Shown: piece by piece, positions 35,779 through 44,217 of the stretch
How the letters are laid out: every line of letters begins with the position of its first letter
How positions within the stretch are numbered: position 1 is the stretch's first letter
From: Streptosporangium sandarakinum
GTDB taxonomy: Bacteria; Actinomycetota; Actinomycetes; Streptosporangiales; Streptosporangiaceae
Direction of reading: 5' to 3'
NCBI RefSeq assembly: GCF_013409935.1
Contig: NZ_JACCCO010000001.1
Span: 3,038,001-3,102,000 of the forward strand
DNA: 64,000 nucleotides
Notes under the pieces: model-generated
The model's database searches: none
Told to the model about the DNA's origin: nothing
Seen by the model: the letters and a program-made list of their open reading frames with translations, nothing else
Position numbers and translations under genes: made by a program

Positions 35779-36027
35779 ATGGCACCGCAGGACCACCGCA
35801 TCACCCTGCTCGGCAAGCCCGGCTGTCACCTGTGCGACGACGCCCGGGCGGTGATCGAGCGGGTCGCCACGGAGCTGGGCGTCCCCTGGGAGGAGCGCGA
35901 CATCACCGCCTCCGCCGAGGACCAGGAGAAGTACTGGGAGATGATCCCGGTCACACTGGTCGACGGCGTGCAGCACGACTTCTGGCGTGTCGACGAGGCC
36001 AGGCTGCGCGCCGCGCTGGCCTCCTGA
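35779..36027 (+). CDS. Glutaredoxin-like (DUF836) thiol protein
   Basis: This 82-aa thioredoxin-fold protein has the redox pair in 'LLGKPGCHLCDDARAVIERV' near residue 15 and the cis-proline region 'MIPVTLVDG' near 57, as in the glutaredoxin-like DUF836 family found beside rex in actinomycetes. TACGGT at 35766-35771 would place the transcript start at the ATG, so the message is probably leaderless. It is divergent from rex. Confidence 0.85.
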   Translation: MAPQDHRITLLGKPGCHLCDDARAVIERVATELGVPWEERDITASAEDQEKYWEMIPVTLVDGVQHDFWRVDEARLRAALAS

Positions 36028-36048
36028 GGGACGGCCGGCCCGCCGGGG

Positions 36049-37689
36049 CTAGAAGGACGTCGGCAGCGGGAGCACCTTGGCGGCGTTCACCCTGAGGTCG
36101 ATCACGTTGGTGGCGAGCACCATGTTCTGGCGCTCGCTGACGAACCGCTCGACGTGCGGCTGGCGCTGGTGCTCGGTGTAGGCGACCTCGTCGCGGTAGA
36201 TCTCGTAGACGATGCGCTGGAGCGGGGCCGACTTCACGGCGTGACAGGCGTAGATCAGCGTGTCGGGCTCCGCGCCGCGGACGGCCTCGACCGTCTCCTC
36301 GGCCAGCCGGTCGAACATCTCGCCGGTGCCGTCGATCAGGGTGAAGACGGTCAGCAGCCCGAAGATGTTCGGCGAGGGGCGCCCGGCCCCGCCCGGCCGC
36401 CCGGCCGCCGCCCCGGGGTACATCGCGCCGGTCTCCGGCGGCTCGGGTGTCCGGCCGCGGCCGCCCGGGGCCCCCGGAACGCCCGGGGACGGCTCGGCGG
36501 AGCGCCCGTGCCGGGACTGCGGGGCGCCGAACGCCTGGTCCGCCGACATGGGCTGCAGCGGCGAGTCGGGGGCGGCGAACTCACCGGTGCTGGGGCCGCC
36601 GGAGTGCCTGCCGTACTCGTTCAGCGGCACGTTGTACTCGCCGGTGGAGGCGACCCGGTCGTCGGCCGGGCCGGCCTGCCGGTCGTGCCCGTTCGCGGCG
36701 GGCGGCATGCCGTACTCGCCCGCCATGAACATGCCGGTGGCCGGGCCGCCGAACGGGTCGTCCCCTGCGGGCCGGGGCGGCGTGGACCGGTGCCCGCGGC
36801 CCGCGGCCTGCGGCTCCGGCTCGCCCGCACGGTACTCGGCGACGAGGTCGCCGAGGCCGGAGCGGCGCGGGGACTCCTCGGCGAGGGCGCGCCGCCCCGC
36901 GACCTGGACGTCCGCGGGGGGCTGCCCGAAGGCCGCGCGGCGGCCCGCCGGCTCGCGCCCACCGGCGGCGCCGCCCGCCGGGGCCTCGTCGTACCCGTCC
37001 TCGTCCTCGTCGTCCTCGTACGGCGCGAGCGGGCGGAGCAGGCTGTACCAGACCGCGGCCGCGCTGACGCAGAGCAGCAGCGCGGTGAACATCCCCGGTA
37101 CGGCGAAGCTCATCGCCCCCACGAGGGCCAGGCCGGTCGGGCCCAGCACCAGGAGGGCGTGCATGTTGTCGGCGTCGTACTCGTCGCCGCCCCTCCACCG
37201 CTTCACCGTCAGCGCGACGCCCGCCACCAGGACGAGCGCGGCCACGACGTGGACGGCCAGCAGGACGTAGGTCGGCGGCAGGCCCCAGTGGACGCTCCCG
37301 ACCGGGAGGGACTTGCCGAAGCTCTTCTCCTCCTCGACCCGGTCGACCGCCAGGATCACCGCGCCGACGATCGTGAACCCGGCGCCCACGAGCCAGGAGG
37401 CGAACCTGATGCCGGCCCCGCGCACCAGCAGTTGGACGACCCCGACGGCCAGCCACAGCGGGGCCAGCAGGGAGCCGGTCAGCTGGTAGACGCGGAACGT
37501 GCCCGCCCCGAATCCCAGCAGGTGACCTGCGCCGATCACTCCGAGTGACACGCACAGCGCCGCCGTCGTGAGGCTCCAGGCGACCGCCCATCCCGTGGGC
37601 TCGCTGCGGAACCGGCCGACGAGGGCGGCGGTGGCGACGGCCGCGAGGAGCGATCCGGCGAATGCGATGACAGCGACGAGGACTTCCAT
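36049..37689 (-). CDS. Multi-pass membrane protein fused to an antibiotic biosynthesis monooxygenase (ABM) domain
   Basis: This 546-aa protein has about seven helices in residues 1-240 ('LVAVIAFAGSLLAAVATAAL' first). A ~200-residue Gly/Pro/Asp-rich linker with acidic 'YEDDEDEDGYDEAP' follows. The C-terminal ~100 residues resemble an ABM-type ferredoxin-like domain ('LIYACHAVKSAPLQRIVYEI', YRDEVAYTEHQRQPHV). The pairing is unusual; a cytoplasmic sensor or haem-linked role is only a guess. It is divergent from bldN. Confidence 0.65.
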   Translation of the reverse strand: MEVLVAVIAFAGSLLAAVATAALVGRFRSEPTGWAVAWSLTTAALCVSLGVIGAGHLLGFGAGTFRVYQLTGSLLAPLWLAVGVVQLLVRGAGIRFASWLVGAGFTIVGAVILAVDRVEEEKSFGKSLPVGSVHWGLPPTYVLLAVHVVAALVLVAGVALTVKRWRGGDEYDADNMHALLVLGPTGLALVGAMSFAVPGMFTALLLCVSAAAVWYSLLRPLAPYEDDEDEDGYDEAPAGGAAGGREPAGRRAAFGQPPADVQVAGRRALAEESPRRSGLGDLVAEYRAGEPEPQAAGRGHRSTPPRPAGDDPFGGPATGMFMAGEYGMPPAANGHDRQAGPADDRVASTGEYNVPLNEYGRHSGGPSTGEFAAPDSPLQPMSADQAFGAPQSRHGRSAEPSPGVPGAPGGRGRTPEPPETGAMYPGAAAGRPGGAGRPSPNIFGLLTVFTLIDGTGEMFDRLAEETVEAVRGAEPDTLIYACHAVKSAPLQRIVYEIYRDEVAYTEHQRQPHVERFVSERQNMVLATNVIDLRVNAAKVLPLPTSF

Positions 37690-37820
37690 GGTGTCCCCAT
37701 GCTGCCGGACATCGGCCCCCTACGGGTAGCCGGGCGGCCGAACGGCCCGGTACGGCGGCCGGACCGGCCCCGAGGCCGCGACACCGGACGATTACCGTAA
37801 GTCATGAATTGGCGTTTGGA

Positions 37821-37850
37821 TTGTGGAATCACCCGTTTGATTCCTAGAGT
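37821..37850 (+). promoter_or_regulatory. bldN promoter with internal palindromic operator
   Basis: TTGTGG (37821-37826), an 18-bp spacer and TAGAGT (37845-37850) form a vegetative-type promoter. The -35/spacer region is the palindrome GGAATCA-N6-TGATTCC (37825-37844), where a bound protein would block initiation. It does not fit the BldD consensus as I know it. The start would be about 35 bases before the bldN ATG. Confidence 0.7.
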
Positions 37851-37890
37851 GAGCGGGCACGCCGCACCCTCTCCCCCACAGGGATACCGG

Positions 37891-38532
37891 ATGCCAGACA
37901 CGTGGCCGCTCGCCGGGCACCTCCCCACCGCCGTCGGGACGGCCCCCGCCCGCGGCGACGAGCCCGCCGCGCGCGCGGACGCCGTGGAGGAGCTCCGCGA
38001 GCTCGTCCTGCGGGCCAAGACCGGGGACACGGACGCGTTCGGCGCGCTCTACGACCGCTACCTCGACCTGGTGTACCGCTACGTCTACTTCCGGGTCGGC
38101 TCCCATCCGCTGGCCGAGGACCTCACCAGCGAGACCTTCCTCCGAGCGCTGCGCCGGATCGCCGACTTCACCTGGCAGGGCCGTGACTTCGGGGCCTGGC
38201 TCGTGACCATCGCCAGGAACCTGATCGCCGACCACTTCAAGTCCGGCAGGTACCGGCTGGAGGTCTCGACCGCCGAGGTGATCGACACCCCGCTCGACGG
38301 CCCCCACATCCCGGAGAACGCCGTCGTCACCGCCATGGTCAGCGACCGGGTGCTCAGCGCGGTCCGCGATCTGGGACCCGAGCAGCAGGAGTGCGTGGTC
38401 CTGCGGTTCCTGCACGGCATGTCGCTGGCGGAGACCGCGCTGATCATGGGGAAGAAGAGCGGCGCCATCAAGGCGCTGCAGTTCCGCGCGATCCGGGCGC
38501 TCGCCCGCGCGCTGCCGTCGGACCTCGGCTGA
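37891..38532 (+). CDS. bldN: ECF sigma factor BldN
   Basis: This 213-aa ECF sigma factor has region 2 'FGALYDRYLDLVYRYVYFRV' and 'EDLTSETFLRALRRI' (residues ~50-95) and region 4 'ECVVLRFLHGMSLAETALIM' near 170. Adjacency to a DUF5667 anti-sigma gene and the rex-hem region identifies it as BldN, which drives chaplin/rodlin genes in aerial hyphae of Streptomyces. ATG 37891 is chosen because a promoter covers the earlier in-frame ATG (37804). The N-terminal extension before region 2 is ~40 residues, shorter than the pro-sequence of Streptomyces BldN. Confidence 0.87.
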   Translation: MPDTWPLAGHLPTAVGTAPARGDEPAARADAVEELRELVLRAKTGDTDAFGALYDRYLDLVYRYVYFRVGSHPLAEDLTSETFLRALRRIADFTWQGRDFGAWLVTIARNLIADHFKSGRYRLEVSTAEVIDTPLDGPHIPENAVVTAMVSDRVLSAVRDLGPEQQECVVLRFLHGMSLAETALIMGKKSGAIKALQFRAIRALARALPSDLG

Positions 38533-38643
38533 ACCGCGTGTGGCGGCGCGAGGCCCGGCGGAGCCCCGCGAGGCCCCCGTGAGGGCGCCCGAAGCCCGGT
38601 ACGCGCGGCGCGTAACCCGCCGCGCCGGGCCGTCGTTAGGCAG

Positions 38644-38660
38644 GTGACACGATGCGTCAC
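38644..38660. promoter_or_regulatory. Palindrome in the bldN-rsbN gap
   Basis: GTGAC-ACGATGC-GTCAC is a 5-bp-arm inverted repeat 25 bp upstream of the rsbN ATG. It resembles a BldD-like half-site pair but with a longer spacer (7 rather than 5). It could be an operator of a separate rsbN promoter. Confidence 0.35.
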
Positions 38661-38685
38661 GGATCTGGGGCGGCAGGGAGCGTTC

Positions 38686-39399
38686 ATGGGTGAGTGGCCG
38701 CCGGGCATCTCGCGCGGGTCCCGGGCACGCGCCCGGAGCCACGTCACGAGGCTCGGCACCCGGATGGGCGGGGCGCCCCGGCCGGAGTTCCGCGCGGGGC
38801 TGCGCGAGCGCCTGACGAACGCCGCCCGGGAGGACCTCGCCGGGGCCGACGAGCCCGCGGAACCGGCCGTCCCGGCGCGCCGTGCCCGGCACCGGCGGCG
38901 CGGGCGGCGGGGCGTCCGGGTGCGGTGCCCGCGCCCGGGCCCGCTCTACCGGCTGGTGAGCGCGGTGCTGGTGGCGGTGATGCTGGTGGCGGGCCTGGCC
39001 ACCTACCGGTCGATGCCCGGGGAGACGCTCTACCCGCTCAAGCGGGCCGCCGAGAGCACGCTGTTCCACCTGAGCGCCGACGAGGCCGAGCGGGCCGACC
39101 GCTCCTTCGGCTACGCCGAGACCCGCGCCCACGAGGTCGAGGAGCTCCTCGGCTCCTCCCGGCGGGAGAAGCGCCTGATCCGGCAGACCCTCAAGGACAT
39201 GGAGGACACCACCCGCTCGGCGGTCTCCTCCCTCACCCGGGTGCGCCGCCGCGACGTCCGCGACTCCCGCCAGCTCAAGCGCTTCGTCCAGAAGCAGCGG
39301 AACCAGATCGAGGGCATGCTCCCCAAGCTGGACGTCGAGGATCAGCGCCGGGCCAACGGCTATCTTCACTACATCATCCAGCTGGCTCCCTCGGGCTGA
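38686..39399 (+). CDS. rsbN: DUF5667 anti-sigma factor RsbN
   Basis: This 237-aa membrane protein has a basic cytoplasmic N-terminus (residues 1-85), one transmembrane helix ('LVSAVLVAVMLVAGLATYRS') and a DUF5667 extracytoplasmic part beginning 'MPGETLYPLKRAAESTLFHL'. In Streptomyces RsbN holds BldN inactive until differentiation. ATG 38686 (MGEWPPG) has GGGAG five bases upstream and is preferred to GTG 38644. It follows bldN by 153 bp. Confidence 0.85.
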   Translation: MGEWPPGISRGSRARARSHVTRLGTRMGGAPRPEFRAGLRERLTNAAREDLAGADEPAEPAVPARRARHRRRGRRGVRVRCPRPGPLYRLVSAVLVAVMLVAGLATYRSMPGETLYPLKRAAESTLFHLSADEAERADRSFGYAETRAHEVEELLGSSRREKRLIRQTLKDMEDTTRSAVSSLTRVRRRDVRDSRQLKRFVQKQRNQIEGMLPKLDVEDQRRANGYLHYIIQLAPSG

Positions 39400-39540
39400 C
39401 GAGCCGTCGGGGGCCCCGTTCAGGGCCGCCGCGCGGGCCGGTCGCCGGGCCGCCGGAGGGCCGCCCGCCCGCCGTACGTCGCCTCACGGCCACGCGTTGT
39501 ATACCGGTTTAACCCGCCTGCTCCGGTTAAGCTGAGGGCT

Positions 39541-40422
39541 ATGAGGCGGCTACTGCGAGACCGGGGTGGGGCGGGGACGGCCGGAGAGGTGGCAGCCGGG
39601 GAGGTGGCGGCCGCCGCGGCGGTCGCGCTGCCGATGGTCGAGCCCGACCCGACCGCCGCCGCCTTCTTCGATGTGGACAACACGATGATGCGCGGCGCGT
39701 CCATTTACTACTTCGCCCGCGGCTTGGCCTCGCGCGGCCTGTTCACCACCCGCGACCTGCTGAGGTTCGCGTTCGGCCAGACGGTCTTCCGGGTCCGCGG
39801 CGGTGAGAACCCCGAGCACATCGCCGAGGCCAGGGAGGCCGCGCTGGCGTTCGTGGCGGGCCACAAGGTCGAGGACATCGTCCAGCTGGGCGAGGAGATC
39901 TACGACGAGGTGATGGCCGACCGCATCTGGGCCGGCACCCGCGCCCTGGCCCAGAGCCACCTCGACGCCGGCCAGCGGGTCTGGCTGGTCACCGCGACCC
40001 CGGTGGAACTCGCCCGGGTGATCGCCCAGCGCCTCGGCCTGACCGGCGCCCTCGGCACCGTGGCGGAGACCAGCGACGGCGTCTACACCGGCCGCCTGGT
40101 CGGCGACCTGCTCCACGGCCCCGCCAAGGCGGAGGCCGTGCGCGCGCTGGCCCGCCGGGAGGGCCTCGACCTGAGCCGCTGCTCGGCCTACAGCGACTCG
40201 GCCAACGACCTGCCGCTGCTGTCCATCGTCGGCAACGCCACCGCGATCAACCCCGACGCCGAGCTGCGCGACCACGCCCGGCAGAACCAGTGGGCGATCA
40301 AGGACTTCCGCACCGGCCGCAAGGCCACCATGATCGGCCTGCCCATCGCCGCGGGCGTGGGGGCGCTGGCCGGGGGCGTGGCGGCCGCCGTCGCGCTGCG
40401 CCGCCTCCACCGCGCCCGCTGA
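39541..40422 (+). CDS. HAD-IB family phosphatase (SerB-like)
   Basis: This 293-aa HAD hydrolase has motif I '[15 protein letters not shown]' near residue 40, motif II '[16 protein letters not shown]' near 150, and motif III '[13 protein letters not shown]' near 220, as in HAD-IB phosphatases related to SerB. The substrate could be phosphoserine or a lipid phosphate; a hydrophobic C-terminus ('[20 protein letters not shown]') suggests membrane association. It lies with bldN-rsbN and an acyltransferase, as in mycobacterial synteny. Confidence 0.85.
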   Translation: MRRLLRDRGGAGTAGEVAAGEVAAAAAVALPMVEPDPTAAAFFDVDNTMMRGASIYYFARGLASRGLFTTRDLLRFAFGQTVFRVRGGENPEHIAEAREAALAFVAGHKVEDIVQLGEEIYDEVMADRIWAGTRALAQSHLDAGQRVWLVTATPVELARVIAQRLGLTGALGTVAETSDGVYTGRLVGDLLHGPAKAEAVRALARREGLDLSRCSAYSDSANDLPLLSIVGNATAINPDAELRDHARQNQWAIKDFRTGRKATMIGLPIAAGVGALAGGVAAAVALRRLHRAR

Positions 40423-40474
40423 CCTCCGTACGGCCGCGGCCCGCCCCGCCGGACGGCTCGCCGGGAAGGCCGGG

Positions 40475-41326
40475 TCAGAAGAACGGCGGGAAGGCGTGGC
40501 CCCGCCGCAGCCGCAGCTCGTTGAGCTGCTGCTGGATGATCTCGCGGATCTGGTCGGTGAGGTGGAAGACCACCATGGGGTCGTCGGCGTCGGCGGGGTC
40601 GAACTCGTCGGTCCTGACCGGCTCGCCGAACCCGATCACCCACTTGGACGGCAGCGGCACCGCGCCGAGCGGCCCCAGCCAGGGGAACAGCGGGGTGACG
40701 GGGAGGTACGGCAGGCCGAGCGCCCTGGCCAGCAGGCGCAGGTCACCGATCTTGGGGTAGATCTCCTCCGCCCCCACGATGGCGCAGGGCACGATCGGCG
40801 TCTGGGCGCGGATCGCCGAGGCGACGAACCCGCCGCGGCCGAACCGCTGTAGCCGGTACCGCTCGGAGAACGGCTTGCCGACGCCCTTGAACCCCTCGGG
40901 GAAGACCCCGACCAGCTCGCCCTTGCGCAGCAGGCGGTCGGCGTCCTCCCGGCAGGCCAGGGTGTGACCGGACTTGCGGGCCAGGTGGCCGAGCAGCGGG
41001 AGCCGGTAGACCAGGTCGGCGCCGAGGAGCCGGAGCGCGCGGCGCGCGGGGTGGTGGTCGTGCAGGGCCACCTGGAGCATGAGCCCGTCCAGCGGGATGG
41101 TGCCCGAGTGGTTGGCCACGACGAGGGCGCCGGAGTCGGCCGGCACGTGCTCCATGCCGGTGGTCTCGACGCGGAACCAGTCGCGGTACAGCGGGCGGAC
41201 CAGCTCCAGCAGCACCTTGTCGGTGAGCTCGGGGTCGAAGCCGAACTCGTCGACCTCGTACTCGCCCGTGACACGGCGGCGCAGGAGGGCCAGCAGTTCG
41301 GCGACACGCCGGTCGACGTCGCTCAT
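40475..41326 (-). CDS. Lysophospholipid acyltransferase family protein
   Basis: This 283-aa PlsC-like acyltransferase lacks the most usual NHxxxxD wording but shows 'VVANHSGTIPLDGLMLQ' (His/Asp catalytic pair) near residue 75 and 'LVGVFPEGFKGVGKPFSERY' near 140. It probably acylates a glycerolipid at the membrane. It overlaps the upstream epimerase gene by four bases (ATGA) and corresponds to the gene next to the galE2-like gene upstream of hemA in mycobacteria. Confidence 0.87.
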   Translation of the reverse strand: MSDVDRRVAELLALLRRRVTGEYEVDEFGFDPELTDKVLLELVRPLYRDWFRVETTGMEHVPADSGALVVANHSGTIPLDGLMLQVALHDHHPARRALRLLGADLVYRLPLLGHLARKSGHTLACREDADRLLRKGELVGVFPEGFKGVGKPFSERYRLQRFGRGGFVASAIRAQTPIVPCAIVGAEEIYPKIGDLRLLARALGLPYLPVTPLFPWLGPLGAVPLPSKWVIGFGEPVRTDEFDPADADDPMVVFHLTDQIREIIQQQLNELRLRRGHAFPPFF

Positions 41327-42348
41327 CGGGCCACCGCCCGGGTCAGCAGGTCCATCAGGGCCGCGGGCAGGCCGCCGGCGATGTCACGGGCCCGGAGGAA
41401 GTCGTCGAAGGCGGTGGCGGTCGAGAACGCCGGCCGCCGGCCGAGGGCCGCGGCCAGCGCGGTGGTGTCGACGACCCGGCCGTGGCGCATCAGGCGGAGC
41501 TGCTCGGGGGAGAAGTCGACCAGGCCGGCGCCGCGGGCGAGCTCGCCCATGAGCTGGAAGGCCGAGGAGGGCACCGGGACCGTGACCAGCCCGGCCCGGC
41601 GGGCGCACTGCGACAGCAGGAGCACGCCGTCCCCGGCCACGTTGAACGTGCCGGGGTGGTCCTCGGTGGCCGTCCGCCTGAGCACCTCGACCGCGTCGTC
41701 CTCGTGGACGAACTGCAGCCGGGGGTCGAAGCCGAGCGCCGTCGGCAGGACGGGCTGGGTGAAGTAACGGGTCAGCGGCGAGTCGACGCCGGGCCCCATG
41801 AAGTTGGCGAACCTGAGGGTGGTGACGGTCACGTCACGGCGCCGCCGGGTGAACCCGCGGACGTAACCCTCGACCTCGCAGGCGTCCTTGGCGTAGCCGT
41901 GCGCCGGCGGCTCGGCCGGTTCGGCGTCCTCGGTGAAGACCGCCGGGTCACGCGGGGAGGAGCCGTAGACGGCCGTGGTCGAGCGCACGACGAGACGGCG
42001 GACCGTGGCGGACCGCTGGCAGGCACCGAGCAGCTGCATGGTGCCTATGACGTTCTGCTCTTTCATGAGCGCCCGGCCGCCGCTCCGGGGGGGAGCGCTC
42101 ACCAGACTCATGTGGACCACCGTGTCGACGTCGGCGGCCGAGATCACCTTGGCGATGTCGGGGCCGCGCGGGTCCACGCGGACGAACTCCGTCCGGCCGA
42201 GGGGGACGCCGCCATCACTTGACAGCGAGGGCGGCGGCGCCGTGTCCACTCCGATGACCCGGCCGATCTCCGGGTCGGCCGCGAGAACGCTCGCCACCCG
42301 GGCGCCGATGTGGCGCGAGACCCCGGTGACGAGCACGGTGTGGGTCAT
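41323..42348 (-). CDS. NAD-dependent epimerase/dehydratase family protein
   Basis: This 341-aa extended SDR has 'VLVTGVSRHIGARVASVLA' (NAD motif, variant of GxxGxxG) and the catalytic region 'RSTTAVYGSSPRDPA' with 'GYAKDACEVEGYV' (YxxxK) near residue 167. It is translationally coupled to the downstream acyltransferase. The substrate is unknown; the mycobacterial relative is called galE2. Confidence 0.85.
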   Translation of the reverse strand: MTHTVLVTGVSRHIGARVASVLAADPEIGRVIGVDTAPPPSLSSDGGVPLGRTEFVRVDPRGPDIAKVISAADVDTVVHMSLVSAPPRSGGRALMKEQNVIGTMQLLGACQRSATVRRLVVRSTTAVYGSSPRDPAVFTEDAEPAEPPAHGYAKDACEVEGYVRGFTRRRRDVTVTTLRFANFMGPGVDSPLTRYFTQPVLPTALGFDPRLQFVHEDDAVEVLRRTATEDHPGTFNVAGDGVLLLSQCARRAGLVTVPVPSSAFQLMGELARGAGLVDFSPEQLRLMRHGRVVDTTALAAALGRRPAFSTATAFDDFLRARDIAGGLPAALMDLLTRAVAR

Positions 42349-42371
42349 CGACGCCTCGCAGATCCGCTTCG

Positions 42372-42470
42372 CTACTTCTTGTTACGCCGCTGGATGCGGG
42401 TCTTCTTGAGAAGCTTGCGGTGCTTCTTCTTCGCCATGCGCTTACGGCGCTTCTTGATCACAGAGCCCAC
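42372..42470 (-). CDS. 30S ribosomal protein bS22 (AURKAIP1/COX24 domain)
   Basis: The product is 32 aa, starting [20 protein letters not shown] and ending TRIQRRNKK, nearly invariant across actinobacteria and identified in mycobacterial 30S subunits as bS22. GTG 42468-42470 is the start; a weak GGGGG element precedes it. It sits between a small HTH gene and the epimerase-acyltransferase pair, as in mycobacteria. It is easily missed because of its size. Confidence 0.93.
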   Translation of the reverse strand: MGSVIKKRRKRMAKKKHRKLLKKTRIQRRNKK

Positions 42471-42737
42471 GGGACCCCCAGGTAGCTGGTAGCCGAGATT
42501 GTCAAACCGGTGCGCGAAACAACACACCGGCTCAACAGACTACCGGCGATCCACGGTAGATCGGCCCTGGGGGATGCCCGGGGGATGTTTTGGGAACTCA
42601 CGGCGCCGCCGCGCGCGCCGCTACCTCTTCCTGCTCCGTCGTCACCGGCCGGATCCGGGGACCGGCGGCCGGCCGGTCGCCCCTTCCGTACGGCCTGCGG
42701 CCGGTGCCCCCCGACCTGCGCCGGGGGGCTCACCGCC

Positions 42738-42941
42738 TCAACCCGCCTCGATGTAGGCGTCCCTCAGATAGTCGTGAACCGCCTGCTCCGGCACCCGGAA
42801 GGATCGGCCGACCCTGATGGCCGGCAGCTCGCCCGAATGCACGAGTCGGTAAACGGTCATCTTGGACACCCTCATGACTGTGGCCACCTCGGCCACGGTC
42901 AGGAACTTCACCTCACTGAGAGGTCTTTCGCCTGCAGCCAT
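42738..42941 (-). CDS. Helix-turn-helix protein, excisionase/MerR-like
   Basis: This 67-aa protein is a single winged helix: 'VKFLTVAEVATVMRVSKMTV' then 'YRLVHSGELPAIRVGRSFRV'. It is highly conserved in actinobacteria between proC and the bS22 gene; the DNA target is unknown to me. ATG 42939-42941 (MAAGERPLSEV) has GAGG six bases upstream and matches homologues; an ATG 16 codons earlier exists. It is preceded by a 320-bp gap with AT-rich stretches (about 43130-43200) but no gene. Confidence 0.88.
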   Translation of the reverse strand: MAAGERPLSEVKFLTVAEVATVMRVSKMTVYRLVHSGELPAIRVGRSFRVPEQAVHDYLRDAYIEAG

Positions 42942-43263
42942 CGGACGCCTCTTCCGCACGTGTTTCCGGGTTATCCCCACTGGTGCCATTGCTCACGCAC
43001 GTGTACTGCCGTCAGCGTAAGTCGGGACTCGGAGTGCGCAAACCCCCTACTTTGTCAGCCTCTGCAGTCCCGCGTCAGCGAAATGGAGAAACTCGCTGGC
43101 CAGCAGCCGGACCGTGCCCCTCGCCTAGATCTTGGAACGGACCAACTGTCTCCTATTAGAGTCGCCCACAATCTCCAAAAAGTTGACAAACGGTCGTCGA
43201 GGCAGGCGGAATGCAGGCGCGAAAAGCCGGTATAGGGATGCCCGCAACGACGTCCCCCGCGCC

Positions 43264-44217
43264 TCACAGTGCCCGCACGACCCTCTCGACCAGATACTTC
43301 GTAAGCGGATCGTAATGCCTCGGTAGCACATTGTCATCGAGCGGCACGGTGACAGCGATCTTGCCTTCCGCCTCACCGACGAAGAGGGCGGGATCGTTGC
43401 TGTCGGCGAACCCGACCGTGAGGAGACCCGCCTCGCCGGCCGCGCCGGCCCAGCCGTGGTCGGCGATCACCAGGTCCGGCCGGCCGTCACCGGGTCCCGC
43501 GGGCTCCGCGAGCCGGCCGAGCATGGCCTGCATCGGGGCCGGGTCGTGGGTGTGCACGAAGGCGCCCCGGTCGTCCAGCATGGCCACGTCGTCCATGTAC
43601 CGGATCCTGCGCTTGCGGCCGTACCCGGAGCCCCAGTAGGACCAGCCCTCGGCCGGGCTCATCATGACCGCGCCGTGCCTCCGCAGCAGCCGGGCCAGGG
43701 CGAGATGGACGGTGAGCAGGCCCGTGGGATGGCCCGTGGCCATCAGGACCCGCGGGGCCCCGCGGCGCAGCACCCCGGCGATCGTGTCGCCCATCGCCTC
43801 CACCGCGGCGATCGTCAGGTCCGGGTCGATGGTGTCCTGGCCCTCCCGGTGTCCCGGGTCGGCCACCACCCCGGCGGATCGGGCCATCAGCTCCAGAACG
43901 TCCCGGTAGGACCAGCGGCCCCGCAGGGTCAGCCCGAACAAGTGGTAGGGGTCACGGTTGGCCAGCGACCGGTAGTGGTCGAGGTTGTTCTCCCGGCTGG
44001 TCGCCACGTCGCCGGCGATCCGGGTGCGGACGAGGTGGTCGCGGAGGGCCGCGCGGTCCGGCGGAGACGCGGAGGGACCCGGCGGGGCCGCGGAAGGGCC
44101 GGATGGGGCCGTGGAAGGGCCCGGCGAGGTCACGGGAGGGCCCGGCGGGGCCGCGGAGGGATCCGGCCGGCTCACGGGAGAGCCCGGTGAGGCAGCGGGC
44201 GGGCCCGGCCGGCTCAC
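43264..44217 (-). CDS. Phosphatase-like protein with repeat-expanded Pro/Ser N-terminus
   Basis: From about residue 50 the 317-aa product matches a family annotated as phosphatase in actinomycetes ('LRDHLVRTRIAGDVATSREN', 'RVLMATGHPTGLLTVHLALA', 'LVIADHGWAGAAGEAGL', 'NDPALFVGEAEGKIAVTVPL'). Residues 1-50 are Pro/Ser/Gly/Ala repeats (PGPPAASPG-type) absent from the family. GTG 44215-44217 overlaps the end of the acuC frame as GTGA. The catalytic mechanism is not recognised. Confidence 0.75.
   Translation of the reverse strand: MSRPGPPAASPGSPVSRPDPSAAPPGPPVTSPGPSTAPSGPSAAPPGPSASPPDRAALRDHLVRTRIAGDVATSRENNLDHYRSLANRDPYHLFGLTLRGRWSYRDVLELMARSAGVVADPGHREGQDTIDPDLTIAAVEAMGDTIAGVLRRGAPRVLMATGHPTGLLTVHLALARLLRRHGAVMMSPAEGWSYWGSGYGRKRRIRYMDDVAMLDDRGAFVHTHDPAPMQAMLGRLAEPAGPGDGRPDLVIADHGWAGAAGEAGLLTVGFADSNDPALFVGEAEGKIAVTVPLDDNVLPRHYDPLTKYLVERVVRAL
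44060..44217. repeat. Degenerate minisatellite coding the Pro/Ser N-terminus
   Basis: The first ~50 codons of the phosphatase gene are built from imperfect 18-33-bp units containing GGGCCCGGC and GAGGGACCCGGC variants, giving repeated PGP and SRP tripeptides. Repeat slippage is the simplest origin. Confidence 0.6.

Noticed and set aside
42990-43263. Possible small gene or RNA in the AT-rich gap upstream of the HTH gene
   Set aside because: TTGACA at 43182 has no matching -10 and points toward the end of a convergent gene; the 64-codon frame at 43132 shows no ribosome site.
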